Shown here one piece after another: positions 20,948 to 32,215 of a stretch of DNA of 64,000 bases. A program made the translations under genes and the position numbers. The stretch is taken from assembly GCA_021399435.1 (NCBI GenBank), contig JAJTUP010000052.1, forward strand, positions 399,865-463,864, written 5' to 3'. Origin of the DNA: Diaporthe sp. PMI_573 (taxonomy: Eukaryota; Ascomycota; Sordariomycetes; Diaporthales; Diaporthaceae). The notes beneath the pieces are model-generated. The model was given only the letters and a program-made list of their open reading frames with translations, searched no databases and was not told the origin of the DNA. Every line of letters begins with the position of its first letter. Position 1 is the first letter of the stretch.

Positions 20948-21557
20948 CATTTTGTTGAGCGAATAAGGAAGAATCGAGATCGGGACCTACTAGATTACTT
21001 CGAGCGTGAACTGAGGTATATATCAGATGGAACGAAAGAGCAGCCGTGATATATAGACTAACACGCGATAGATACGAATACTTAGCTTTCGAGAAGCAGT
21101 TTGTCATCCATATAGCCCTCCCACGCCTGTTCACTCCGCATTGGCTGGGATATTATGGTCAGAGATACAGGCACACCTACGGAATCTAAACTTCGATAGG
21201 GAAACTAAGGGCGATAAAAGGACGCTGAAAGGGATAGCAAATAAGATTTTTCCTGGGGGAGATGGCAGATTGAAATTCCGCAATCGCCTAGATATACGGT
21301 CGCCAGATGGGTCTCTCCGCTACATAAACTGTAAATACCCACAACCAGGACTAACAGTTGAGGTAAACTGGAGTCATTATCGGACAACGGAAGGCTTTGA
21401 GCAAAAGGCCAGCAATTTGATCGAGCTAGGCAACGGTGTAATTCGCACGGTGGTCAATGTTGATCTTGGTCAGATATACAGGGCTGGTATAAGCAATGGA
21501 GTCATTACTGGAGGCGCAGCACCTGCAACTTTGTCGGTTATTGAAACGTCTGGGTGA
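20948..21557 (+). pseudogene. Degraded gene of unknown family
   Basis: Three successive frames look coding: 20948-21049 (HFVERIRKNRDRDLLDYFER), about 21048-21188 (RLTRDRYEYLAFEKQF, then ALPRLFTPHWLGYYGQRY) and 21144-21557 (DPDGSL-like RSPDGSLRYINCKYP, then VIRTVVNVDLGQ and ATLSVIETSG). Overlapping frame changes without introns indicate indels. The last block resembles a widespread fungal family of unknown function with a VVGLDI..ATLSVWR-like end; I recall the pattern but cannot name a domain. Confidence 0.4.
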
Positions 21558-22601
21558 AGTCATAATAAGAGGAGGAGAAGGAGCTGCCAGGCTGCCCGGC
21601 TGCCCACCAGCACCAGGCCCCCTGACTGCTGCTTCCCTCGTTGCCACAGACAGCGGCTGCAAATCCTTCACCTCGACGTCTCAGGCGGCGTGGCAATGAG
21701 ATACTTAAGGACCTCTCAGAGGGAGCTATGGTAATTGGCTGCGTCTGAAAATAAATATAGCCGCTCCACCAGGCTGTGAGTCCCGACGCTCCATCCCGTT
21801 TTGGTAATTGCTTCGCCATCACAGCCTAGCCTACCAGGGAATTAACTCCGTTTCGCGCCTAGTCGTTACATTATTTATATAGGTACTTTTAATCTGTACC
21901 ACAAAATACAGTACCCGAAAAGTACTTCAAGGTGTGGTTTTTTTGGGTGGGAACTTCAACCCTTGCCCTTGTCAGCAGTGACCCTCAAAGTACACAACAT
22001 AATACGGTACGTGGTGGAAGGCAGAAATGCAGCTTGGATTAAAAAGTACCTAGTTGATCCTTACTAGTACGTGGGCTTGAGCTTGGATTAAAGCTTGCTT
22101 TTCGAAAGCACAAATACAGTACTACATATGCCTATTGTACTGTATTTATAGTGCTGCTGTACTGTATTACTGTATTAATTATATATCTGTTAAGATTACA
22201 GTTATCGAAACCTGACAACACCTGGAAATTGGCCCTGACCGCATCTTCAATTACCAGGCCTTCCGCCGATGCGATTCAATTCCCCTATTGCCGCAGAATG
22301 AATGAAGTATAACATATCACGAAAGAGTGCCATTTTCTAGGACTGCGGTCCTTTGACCCTCTTCCGTAGTTTTAGTCGAGGCTCCGTCGAGATGGGAGTC
22401 TCTGAAAATATCGTACAGTCAGCGTTCGGCTCCATATGGTTGATTTTGACACCGCTTCAACCGCCTGGTCCCTTGCACAGTCATAGTTACTTACGTGATA
22501 GAGAATTTCCAAAAGTGTTATCCAGGGGTACCATATTTCCGTCTTGCGATGGCAGCGGATATCTATCCGCATCGGACTGTGTTATCCATCGCCTCGACCG
22601 G
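21558..22601. other. No gene; GTAC-rich sequence
   Basis: 21880-22190 is dense in GTACT/AGTAC and TACAGTA words; nothing coding is supported. Similar words recur near 43860-44530, 48278-48307 and 58055-58210. Confidence 0.45.
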
Positions 22602-23470
22602 TTACCATAAGGAGGTGAGTGAGCGTGCGTAAGAGCTCCCGAGAAGCTTCGGGCAATGTCTCTTAAAGAAAGGCTTGGCGAATATCAGACAGACGCAGAC
22701 CAGCCCAATATGCACCTCAAGCAACCTAAGAGCTATACGTCAGAGATTAAAGGTTCAGCATCCCGAACGCAAACGACTGACATACATCACAATAAGTAGC
22801 GGAGTCCATTCCCAGGTAAAGTCTAGTCTGTCGAGGTTGTCCATAGTCATTTTCGCCCTGGCGATGCTGACGGCGAGGACCCTATTCGCAAGATTAGTTC
22901 TAGTATTCTTCCTCGCGCTGCGACAGTTCAACTCACAGGCCGCCGGTCATCATTATTCCCATCAATCCGATCTTCTGCCGGACTGGGAGACGTAAATTCC
23001 AAAGTATCCCAATAGGAAGACACAAAATAGCTGTGTCAGTAACAACGTTCATCACACCATTGAACAACATGATCTTTATAAAATTTATGCAAGTCCCGTC
23101 AGTAATGGTGAAATCCCAGTATTTCTCCATGGGACGGCAAGCGAAAACCCATTCGAAGGAAGTGAGGGTGCCGTAAAGAAAAACGACAACCGCAAGGGAA
23201 TAGATGGCAACCCTTTGACGCTTGGCGACAGGCCCCAAGGCAATGTTTAGGTAGAAGGCCAAGATTGAGAGCTTGGAAAAGGTGACAGACATTCCAAAGA
23301 ACGTCCCTACAATCGCGCCAGTCTATCAAGTCACTAATGTTTAGTAAGCGCTGCAGACATTGGAGGCCACGATGGTCTGGTTGGCTCCGTAAGATCGGAA
23401 GTCGTTGCTCATCTTGAACATAGGAACTTTTGTATGACCAGACGGGCAAGGGGAAAGGGATTGAGATAAG
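22602..23470 (-). pseudogene. Fungal rhodopsin-domain membrane protein, 5'-truncated
   Basis: Minus strand. The main exon (to 22937) carries FSKLSILAFYLNIALGPVAK, then FEWVFACRPMEKYWDF, CINFIKIMLFNGVMN and LRLPVRQKIGLMGIMMTGG, the signature of the fungal rhodopsin-domain (SAT4-type) family. It splices (intron 22882-22936) to VLAVSIARAKMTM...FTWEWTPLLI and again (intron 22726-22785, GTATGT donor) to the last helix and tail, stop at 22602. An upstream exon with GHTKVPMFKMSNDFRSYGAN lies near 23470-23376; its junction to the main exon is uncertain. The first two or three helices are missing, and a Crypton edge lies about 300 bp upstream, so the 5' end was probably lost. Confidence 0.75.
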
Positions 23471-24050
23471 AGGTGCAAATTATACAGAAATAGAAAATGA
23501 ACGCGGATATTCGTACGGCCTAAATCGGATGCCACGCGGTTTTTCTGACTAATCGCATACAGCACCCTGTGCCCAAATTTATTCAAAAATGAGTCCCTCG
23601 AGCCAACCAACCACCTATAAACCCCAGTTCAGCTGAAGATCCAAGGCTGTGATAGGACCTCGCTGCAAACAACTTGGAAGCTCTGCGCCAATGAAACCGA
23701 GCAGCCTCTCCGCCATGAAACCCGTACTGCATAATTGGGGGTGTCATCGGGCTTGGCGCTGGTTTACGTGTAAACCGCCCGTGATTTACGCACCTCCGCA
23801 CCTGGCCTTGGCGATATCACCCCACCCACCAGACCTTCGTTTACGAGGATGTCACGATAGTTTGGCCGTAGAAATAGAGTTTTAGTATCCACGAGCGAAG
23901 GTTTCATCGCCGCAAATAGCGTGTCTGGCCCTACGTGTCGAGATGTTATCGTCTTCCCCCACGTCGCGCGTCACGGCATGACTACCTGCTCCGGACCAGC
24001 TGGCCAACACCTCGAATAACGCCCGCCACAGGGCCCGTGAGCACTCCAAA

Positions 24051-26700
24051 ATGGAGTTGAACGTAGATCCGAGGGTCGTGGAGTCGTACTATGCTTTTTT
24101 TGACCGGTATCTTGAAGACTTGCCGCGCAATACGAGGAATGCCTACAAGCCGAAGTGGGCCGAGTGGCAGGTATGACATTCAGCCTTGCGTGCCGCATAG
24201 CCCATTCCAATACCCCCAGATATATTATGACTTTTCTCTACGGGAGAATTTTCTCTGAGGCTAAAGCTTTGCAGGCATGGTGCGCCGGGCGCTTTGAACC
24301 TATCCCGAGCAACTGGGCCCAGTTGATGGATACCTGGCCGAGGAATCACATGCTTCCAGGGGACCTGGTGGATGACCAGAAGCTTTTTTGGTGGATCAAA
24401 GACTTCGTGATACCTCGGGCCCCATCAAAGGGAAAACGGGTTAACGCGCAGACTGAGAGGCGGGAACAACGCAGGAAGGTAAAGCTGCATAAGGACGCGC
24501 TTACTGAGCTGACTGGCGAGGCCAGAGAAGATTCATCCGAAGAGGACGACGCCGATGAAGCTCTGCGGCTACATCACAACTCCGTGAAAAGCTACATTTC
24601 GGCTATCGTGAAGATGCATGCCTTCCAGGAAGGCCGGAAGGTCAACCCTCGGCCGAATCCTCGCACTGAGCAGCTGCGAATGCTTCTGGATAGGCTCAAG
24701 ACTGGCACATACGAGCAGAACCGAAGAGAATTCGCAGATCGGCTCGAGGAAACACTCTATGATGCTTATAGCCAGGAGGACATCCCTCGCCACACACGGG
24801 CGGCTTGGACTTGGCCCGATCGCCAGACCGTAGGGCAGGCGCTTCGGACTAACGTTGACTTCCTTCTCGGCACCCACACGGCCAAACGGCCGAGCGAGAT
24901 CACCAATCTAGAGCTTCCTGACATCTTCTCGTTCAAGTTGCCCCAGCCGTACAAGTCACGGCAGAGGAAACGGGCCGTGGCGCGTGCGCTGGTCGCCGTG
25001 ATGCGCCAGGGCAAGAAAAACCAAGAGGGCAAGATCGAAAAGGCCGGCGTTTTAAGGCACCGCGATCCTCACTCTTGCGCCATCGGCCAGCTGGCCTTCT
25101 GGTACTTCTGGCGGTTTGAGCACGAGAAAGAGCCGCTTCCAGACTTCTCAGACCGTCAATTGTGGTACCATACAAAGGTTCTGCGGCGAGATAAAAAGAA
25201 TCCCATAGGTAGGTTATCATGTCGCATACTACCATAACAGCCGGCTCCCGCCAAGCTTGTGTGCTAATCTTCAACCATAAATTGCCAGCGACCCTCGCAG
25301 ACAATACTGCTCGGGATTGGGCCCAACGTTTGCTTAATGCTAGTGGAATCAATATTACAAAACCCAGACACGGGCGACGTAAGGTGGCGGCGATGTTGGC
25401 TGAGTTGGCTCTGTGCCCCGAGCACGAGGTGAGTTAAATGCCGGCCCGCTGCGCCGAGCGTTGCACTTGCCTATACAAATTGGGTGGCGTGTGACAATCT
25501 GGGCCGCAGCATGACCCACCTTCCCCTTGTCCTTCCTTGGGATCTTAATTACTCACGCAATACTGGCCGTAGATTCGCCGGACCGGTCCCTGGGCAGGCG
25601 GCTCTGACTCCTTAATACAATCATACCTTACGGGGCTGACACCGCAGTTTATGAGGGCGCTGGCGGACTTTGAGCCCTCAGCCCCTGAGTTGTACGACAT
25701 CCCTCGGGACAGGGTCAAGCCACCGCCGGAGCTGACGAGCATGATTTGGCCCGAAATAGACCACTGGGCGTGGTCTCTGGCCAATGAGGGACACCCAGAC
25801 GCCCTTAAGATTGACCGAGAGAGGGGGTCAGAGGCTGTGATCGAGACAATGATCTGGTTTCGAGAGATTCTTCTCCAGGATGCCGTATTCCTCCGCAAAT
25901 CGTACCCCGACCACCCTATCTTCAACCACCCTGTGTTCAGAAGTCCGGCATTTGCAGTGTTTGCCTACCAAATAGAGGACGCGTGCGCACAGGAGCAAGG
26001 AAACGAGAATGCGTGGCTCCGGGCCGAGGAAACTAACGAATTCCTCACACAAGCAGTCCGTGATCTTATTAGCCAACAAGCGTACCTTCTCAAGGAGGTC
26101 CAGCAGGGCAAGAAGATAAGCAGCGAAGGCTTCAAGTCGATAAGGGCGCATATAAGAGATCTCGCCAACCAGACTATCCACATTGCAGTCACACGTGGCG
26201 AGGGCGGCCCAGCAGCCACACATACAAATACTTGCCCCACGGCCAACTATCGGCCGCCGGGCGCTTTATCGCGCCCTACGGAAGCAAACGTTGGCACGAA
26301 ACGAAAGCGAGACGACCACCAAGCAATAGTGGCGACGGCGCGAGACGTGCCCGACCTGCCCGTGAAGAAACAAAAGACCGTGCTGAATGGTGGCACTTTA
26401 GTCGTGCCACAGCATGACCTTCCTGACAACCTCTCGTCGGTTGAGGACCTCCGGCGGGTCTGGCGCGAGGGGACGCCGTATATGCCTGCCGTTGCCGTCC
26501 TTGAGAAGCAGTATGGGGCTCGCTGGCGCCCTCCTGCGCGGCGTATGTACTTTTCTATCCGGAAGTCGATCATAGATGAGTTGCAGACCCGCGCAGAGAC
26601 CCACGGCTGGGACGAGAAGGTCGCAGCAGCCGATATGGACCGTGAGCGTGGAAAGCGGTCCCTGGCAAGCTATCACAAGTTTTTAAAGGGCACGAAATAG
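24051..26700 (+). CDS. Crypton tyrosine recombinase with GCR1_C domain
   Basis: Exons 24051-24170, 24275-25208, 25289-25428 and 25573-26700 join in phase through introns of 104, 80 and 144 nt to give 773 aa. N-terminal SAM-like part: RNTRNAYKPKWAEWQ-AWC. Catalytic domain: R245 in AKRPSEITNLELPD, an LRHRDPHSCAIGQLAFWYFW segment typical of the Crypton/Ndc10-like family, H379 and R382 in KPRHGRRKVAAMLAEL, and Y416 in QSYLTGLTPQFMRAL. The full R-H-R-Y set is present. A C-terminal GCR1_C DNA-binding domain follows (WREGTPYMPAVAVLEKQYGA, then RMYFSIRKSIIDEL), after a basic NLS-like KRKRDD. No stop or frameshift is seen, so the element may be active. It cuts and joins DNA through a phosphotyrosine link. 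Confidence 0.88.
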
Positions 26701-28200
26701 TACTTCCAGGCATAGTTGTTGTTGTTTTCCTCTCGCCGGGCACATCGCCGGGGCACCGGCCACCGGAACGGCATGTTGGACAATGTATATAGTCCATAGG
26801 TTTCAATATTATCTAGGCGTTCTGACAAGCTGTTTCTTATATCGAACTGTTCGCCTTTTGACGACGATTCGAACGGTATAAGTGTTTTCTGCCCAAACGT
26901 AGTCCCCGTGGAGTTGCGGGGTGGTGAACCCTGGCATGTAGCATAGCGCCGGGGAGGCGGCCGGAGGCAGCTCCTTGGAAGTGGTCCGGGATGTCCGTCC
27001 GCTATAACCACCCCTATGGTGGGTCTGACCAAGAGAACCTTATATTATTGTAACGAGCTCGCCGAGGCGCGTCAAATGGTATAAGTTAAAACCACATAAA
27101 CCGAATATTCATAGAGTTGGCGCTAAATGGCAGGTGGCCTGCCGCACTTGCCCTGCGCCGCCCGGCATGAGCTAACATCACCACTCCTTCCCTCCTGCAA
27201 AGCTTCCTTTTAAGCCAACACTTCAAGCCTTTAGACATCCCAGTAGTACAATGGTTAGTACACTCACTAAAGTGATGAGAAACAGAGGTTTAATTTGTCT
27301 CTGGGGTGTCAAACATCTATGTCACGCCCTTTACCCCGGTGCTCAGGTTGGGGCATGGATGTTTTTTTTGCCTCCTTTTGCTTCTTCTAGCAGGGTGCCA
27401 CTAAAGCTTCTTTTAGTGCGTCTTATAGCACTTTTGTTTCTCTACATTTTGATACTACATACAAGTATATGCCCCTAAAACTAAGCCCGTTAGCGTGGTG
27501 AGAAGTTGGGCGTGGTGGTGGTAATATATGGCGCTCCGGCATGACGATACCCGAGGCCGGCCGCTAGGGGTGCCCCAACTTTATCACGCCACAACACCAC
27601 GGGAGATTTTTTTAAGCGGCCCGCGATAGAAGATAACTATACAAAAAAAGCAGGAAATTTACGCCATGTTTGCCTTTTCCGCTTAATCGCACCGTACAGC
27701 ATGGTAGGCGCCGTGGTACTGCCGTGCCGCAATACAGGCGGCCCAGGCGGGCGGCCGCATATCGCACTGCGCCACGGCGGGCGCTCTACCCGTAGCGCAG
27801 CAACCACGCAGAGATTCTGCTCCGCGATTTACGAGCGGGTACTCTCGAGGCCGCTCTTTCGAGCGGCACCGCTCACGATACCCTCAAAAATCGCTGGCTT
27901 GCGCTGGGGGGAGGATAATGGCGGGCGTGGTTGGCGGGCACTCACCGCCCGGCTAATGCACCCGAGGCGCCCGCCAGCCCTTACACCACGATAACTTCAC
28001 GACGACGGCACTTGTGGGAAATCTGATTAGACAGGCTTGACCGCCCCGTCGACCTCTATCCGCCGTGTCGTTTGCACCCTCGCAGACAAACGGGGACGTG
28101 GTGCATCGTGGGTATTTACGAGACCTGGGCCCTGGCGCTGGTTTCGTAGATGTGAGGGTAAATGGCGGGGTAAATCACGCGTAAACCACCCAGACAGACC
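26701..28200. other. Non-coding 3' part of Crypton region
   Basis: GC-rich from about 27500. Apart from the tRNA-like segment I see no gene. Contains short hairpins such as GCCGCTCTTTCGAGCGGC near 27850 and further TTTACG words at about 27660, 27820 and 28106. Confidence 0.4.
27234..27310 (+). tRNA. tRNA-like sequence (pseudo-tRNA or SINE head)
   Basis: 77 nt. Ends pair as an acceptor stem (GACATCC with GGGTGTC, one G-U). TAGTACAATGGTTAGTAC fits an A box/D arm, and GAGGTTTAATTTG resembles a B box. The anticodon arm pairs only partly with no clear U33, and the T loop is 11 nt, so it is not a normal functional tRNA. A T8 run follows at about 27362, a possible Pol III stop. A tRNA-derived SINE or decayed tRNA gene are the likely readings. 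Confidence 0.4.
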
Positions 28201-29303
28201 TGTTGACATATGCCGGTTATTGGAGGAGAGCGCTCTTGGATGACCAAGCCGCTCCTCCTTGCAAGTGGCTGATATATGACAAGCAAAGAGAAGAGTTCCG
28301 TTTGTTTTTACGTTAGCGATATAGTTTCTATGGAGGATGCAATTCTGTACAAAGGGCAGCAAGTATTATATATTGAAGTAGAGCGTCCTGCGATTAGAGC
28401 GGTCCTCCTGCCGCTCGAAGGTCTCGAGCAGCCGTGATAGGAGAAGTCCTCCACTTACAACCGAGGGTCTTGGCTGTGGCGTCCAAGGAGAGGAAGCGAT
28501 AACCCCCTATTAATCTCGCAGCAAGAGCCCGGTGCTGCGCTGTCAGTCTCTCCACCATCATCTTGCCCTCTAGCCGTGGCAACATGGGAGCCCTAGGAAC
28601 GTATTTGGTAGGCGGAATGCGAGGTAGGCGGTCGACCTAAAAGAGAGGGGGGCCGGGACTTGCTGCCAATGACAGAAGTGCCGCGCCTTCTGTGCGACCC
28701 GGCCTGTGCTGCAGTTGTTCGATGCAGAGACGGGAGGAGATAGAGGAGATGAGTGGCCTGGCATAGACATGCGGGCTTTTGCGAGGCGCCGGGGATTGTT
28801 GCAAGTGTTTGCCCTCAAATATGGCCACAGGCAACAAGAAGGCAACCATGCCAAGTGGAGGAGGCAAGAAGCAATGAAGGCATTCTTTCATTTAAGTGTG
28901 CAGGTCCCCAATCTGTGCTGTCCTCAATCTGTGCTGTCCCCAATCTGTGCTGGCCACAATCTGTGCTGTCCCCAATCTCTGTCCCCAATCTGGATTCATG
29001 CAGCGCCAGCCATGACAGAGATCGGGTGGTACAGTTGACGAGCACGATGATGGCGCCATTAATACATCCACTCCCGCTCTGTTGCCTTGGCACGACCACA
29101 AATTGGCCTGGGCGCTGCTGAGGTAAGGTATGCTTGGCCCGTTTCACGTGCAAGATCATGTGATTAGTAGACACCCCACTCGGGCGTCCCCTGACTTTTT
29201 CTGCGTGTTGACTCATCACCAGTACACATTTCTGAATTTCCACCGTCTGCATCGAATGGCCTGGGGTACCGGAACCGCGCTCCCGTAGACTCATCGATTC
29301 ATC
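28201..29303. other. Intergenic; no gene seen
   Basis: Between the Crypton and the F-box gene. Only a short tandem repeat at 28905-28993 stands out. Confidence 0.45.
28905..28993 (+). repeat. Short tandem repeat, ~16 bp unit
   Basis: About five units of CCAATCTGTGCTGTCC with small changes, the last ones shortened. Lies about 310 bp upstream of the F-box gene start. Confidence 0.85.
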
Positions 29304-30830
29304 ATGGACGACTGGCAGGCGTATCATAACAACGCCTGGTATCAATGGAATTGCGCACATCCGGAGGTGCCTCCAGGCGGCCTGCGGGCATTAAGTGAAG
29401 CCGAGCGAGAAAAATTGCACCATGATGTCGATGGATTCCGCGTTACGTCTTATTTCGGCACAGAGTCCCCGGACTACCAGTTTTTTCCAACGCTAGACTG
29501 GAGTCTTCGTCATCTCAGAACCAAAACCGACATACATGGCAGGCGCGTCGTTATCATGCCTATTTCAAAGTCGGAAATGGCGAAGCGGCCGCCCACTGTC
29601 GGCCTCGGCATTCTCGACTCGTTGCCCCTCGAAGTGCTCAACGTCGTCATCTCTGTCCTCGATATCGCTGCCATGAGCCGGTTCAAGGCCGTGAATCGGC
29701 GCGCCTTCCAGGTCGTGAACGCGCATCCGCAGGTCCGGCTGCTCATCTGGCAGGCCCAGGAGGTCCTCCGCGGCTTCTTCGCCGTCAAGCTCGCCGCCAC
29801 CGTCACGGTCGAGACGCTCGTCGCCAGACTAGCCGAGAGCCGGTGCGTCGAGTGCGGCGACTTTGGCGGCTACATGTACCTTCTGACGCTTGAACGGTTC
29901 TGTGCCTGGTGCGCGCAGAAGACAGATCGGATCGTTGCGGTGCAGGAGCTAGTCGCCCTGGCCAGGTTTGGTCTTACTCCTGAGGCGCTTCGCTCCATTC
30001 CGCGGTTTGAGAAGTTCCCTGCACCAACGCACCACGAGCCCGACGAGGGAAAGTACCTTCCTCTCTTCGATCGAGAGTCGGTGCTCAAAGCCGCCATCGC
30101 GCGCCACGGCTCCGAGGAAGCTATGAGTGAGTTCGCCAGACGCATCGAACCCCATATTCTTCAATCCTACGAGGACGACATCGAAGAACGCGAGAGGAAG
30201 CACGACGAAGCGAGATTCCGCAAACGACGTGCAAGGAAGGTCAGATACCGGGCATACACCAGAGCACGGGTAGCGCAGAAGAAGGCGGAAAGGGAGAGGA
30301 GGAAACGGGAAGTCAAGGGGAATCAAGAAAGCGGCATTTCGTTAAACGAGACCGACCACGATAGCAGCACCGACCCCAACACGGATGCCTGGTCCGAGCC
30401 GGAAGCTGAGGAGGATGCATTGCCAAAAGCACTACAAAAGGCTGAGGAAGAGCGGGAGCTGTCCACCTTATGCCAAGACCCGCACATATCGCAGTCGTTG
30501 CGTTGCGCAGCCCTGCTACGCGTCCCCTGGCTGAATACAAAAAGGCGTATCGCGGAGTGGGGTTTCCACTGCGTCGGATGTCTACACAGGCGATGGCTTC
30601 ACACGGCTGTTCCGAGAGACAATGACAAGCAGACCTACTTCAGGCGAGACTTCTTAGTGTCGACCTTCGGGGGGCATTTAGAGGAATTCGGCCCGATCCG
30701 CGATGATGGGCATCACACAAGGCGCTGTTGCGAGCAGGGGATATGCAACAAGAGAGCCCACTGTCATTGCAAGGTGTGCAGGCCTAATGAGAGAATCATG
30801 ATTGAGCATAGGAACTATTGGGCGGCTTGA
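29304..30830 (+). CDS. F-box protein
   Basis: Single exon, ATG 29304, 508 aa. A degenerate F-box at about residues 100-142 (LDSLPLEVLNVVISVLDIAA, then MSRFKAVNRRAFQVVNAHP) would bind Skp1 in an SCF ubiquitin ligase. It is followed by a Cys pair region (CVECGDFGGY ... FCAWC, about 181-200), a long charged helix rich in Arg/Glu (about 285-350), and a Cys/His-rich C-terminus (CVGC at about 420; CCEQGICNKRAHCHCKVC near the end) that probably binds zinc. This arrangement is common in large fungal F-box families whose substrates are unknown. The frame is intact and codon use looks like a host gene. Confidence 0.8.
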   Translation: MDDWQAYHNNAWYQWNCAHPEVPPGGLRALSEAEREKLHHDVDGFRVTSYFGTESPDYQFFPTLDWSLRHLRTKTDIHGRRVVIMPISKSEMAKRPPTVGLGILDSLPLEVLNVVISVLDIAAMSRFKAVNRRAFQVVNAHPQVRLLIWQAQEVLRGFFAVKLAATVTVETLVARLAESRCVECGDFGGYMYLLTLERFCAWCAQKTDRIVAVQELVALARFGLTPEALRSIPRFEKFPAPTHHEPDEGKYLPLFDRESVLKAAIARHGSEEAMSEFARRIEPHILQSYEDDIEERERKHDEARFRKRRARKVRYRAYTRARVAQKKAERERRKREVKGNQESGISLNETDHDSSTDPNTDAWSEPEAEEDALPKALQKAEEERELSTLCQDPHISQSLRCAALLRVPWLNTKRRIAEWGFHCVGCLHRRWLHTAVPRDNDKQTYFRRDFLVSTFGGHLEEFGPIRDDGHHTRRCCEQGICNKRAHCHCKVCRPNERIMIEHRNYWAA

Positions 30831-31261
30831 TCTTTGTGAGGGCGATCGCGGCAATACCCGGCCACCTCGCTGTCAGAGCCTCTTGTCTAACACCATTGTG
30901 GGACGGCAAGTAGTGTATGGATCTTTGAAGTACCTCGGGTTTTAACAAGGCAGACCTCGTGCCTGCCAACGTCACTGCCTCGCGCTCAAGTCAGACTTTT
31001 CTTGGCTAGTAGGCTGCGCGGGCTTTGCACAGTGTGTCGCCGGCCGGCCCATCGCGCTCGCGTCCCGGTTCCCGTGTCCGCTGGCCCGGGCCCCCATGTT
31101 TCGCAGCCTGTGGGTCAGGATAGCGTGCCTGTGGACGATGCGCCACGCACACCCTGCCGTGGGCGAGCCCTTCAGACAAAGTTTGCACTGGCGCGTCTCT
31201 GCCCCCACGCTTGGCGCCGCTGCTCCCCACCACTAGTACACCTCCGGGCGCCGCGACCAAC
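30831..31261. other. Intergenic
   Basis: Nothing coding supported between the F-box gene and the hAT relic. Confidence 0.4.
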
Positions 31262-32030
31262 CTATCCGCTGTTTATCTGCTGAAGCTTCGTTACCGACTC
31301 AATCACTCGGCATTCCTGAACAGAGAGAGGTTGTATATCCTCACCCGCATCAGCGCGTTTCTGGGTGTAATAATCGACGGCCTTGCGCAACTTCAACAGC
31401 CGATCTAGCTCCGCCGCATCCGAATTCCATCGTGTATCGTTTGCCATCTTGACGCTGAGCCCAGATATATCGCCAGTCTGTTGCTCCGTTGGGTCTGTAG
31501 GTCGCGGGGGAGGCGCCATCGCGAAATCCATCGCCGTGGGTTCAGCTTGAGCCTCATCGAAAAAGGCGATAGCTTCGTTACGGTCTACTGCCAGGGGCGA
31601 ACTCTGGGTTGGCTGTGAGGGCTTTGAACGATTCGAGGCGAGCTTGGCTACCCTTAATGAAGACGACGATCTTATGGGCATGGTAAAGAGGGCTTGATCT
31701 CTTTCGCCAGTCTTTCAACTCGGCCTCACAGCGTTCCCGTTCCTACACTTGTAGGCATTACCAGTTAGCACGTGATATCGCGATGGGTTCGCGGGGTTGC
31801 CTGCCGACGAGGCAGAGCCTCAACTTACCACTGGGTCTTCAATGCTCTCCGCGTTAACTACCTTCCTTCCATCGCCAGCAAGAAAAGACTTTACGATGAG
31901 ATTGATAATATGGCCCCAGCAGCGGCAGCGCCTTTCGATCCTGACCTTGTCGGCTGCATCGTCGCCAAGCAGGCAGGACCTTGTAGGTGTTGTCGTACTG
32001 GAGAGCGACGTTTTTGTAGTTGATGCTATG
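31262..32030 (-). pseudogene. hAT transposase remnant, central part
   Basis: Minus strand. The 5' block (about 32030-31820) has RIERRCRCWGHIINLIVKSF, the conserved RC..H..NL motif of hAT transposases. The 3' block (31681-31262) has MANDTRWNSDAAELDRLLKL and DYYTQKRADAGEDIQPLSV, the downstream TRWNS motif. The two are in different frames with a gap between, and the N-terminal zinc finger and C-terminal dimerisation region are absent. Confidence 0.8.
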
Positions 32031-32094
32031 GCGTTGTTGCTGGAACACCTTCTGAGCGGGAGCGTGTCCAATATCGACATAGGCCATGCGGGCC

Positions 32095-32215
32095 CAAGGC
32101 TCCGAGCAACGCAACGCAACGCAATATAGCCCCCACGTTGCGTTGCGTTGCCGTATTAGTAAGCAGAGGGCACATTGCGTTGCGTTGCGGCAATATATTG
32201 CGCAACATATTGCCT
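32095..32215. repeat. GCAAC/GTTGC pentamer arrays next to hAT relic
   Basis: (GCAAC)3, then (GTTGC)3 after 9 bases, forming a near-perfect hairpin, then another GTTGCGTTGCGTTGC-like run and GCAATATATTGC palindrome, all within 120 bp on the 5' side of the relic at 31262-32030. hAT elements often carry short subterminal repeats that bind the transposase; this is the likely role. Confidence 0.7.

Larger units (their letters stand above)
23754..28200 (+). mobile_element. Crypton-type transposon (candidate limits)
   Basis: Built around the complete tyrosine-recombinase gene at 24051-26700. TGGCGCTGGTTT occurs as a direct repeat at 23754-23765 and 28133-28144. Just inside both positions lie clusters of TTTACG/CGTAAA words (23761-23790 and 28155-28187), sharing GTAAATCACG in opposite orientation. 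Known Cryptons have only short terminal direct repeats and no long inverted repeats, which fits. The 3' part (26.7-28.2 kb) is non-coding and GC-rich with a tRNA-like segment. True ends are inferred, not proven. Confidence 0.5.

Noticed and set aside
28905..28993. CRISPR-like spaced repeats
   Set aside because: Units are contiguous without spacers, and the genome is fungal; a simple tandem repeat.
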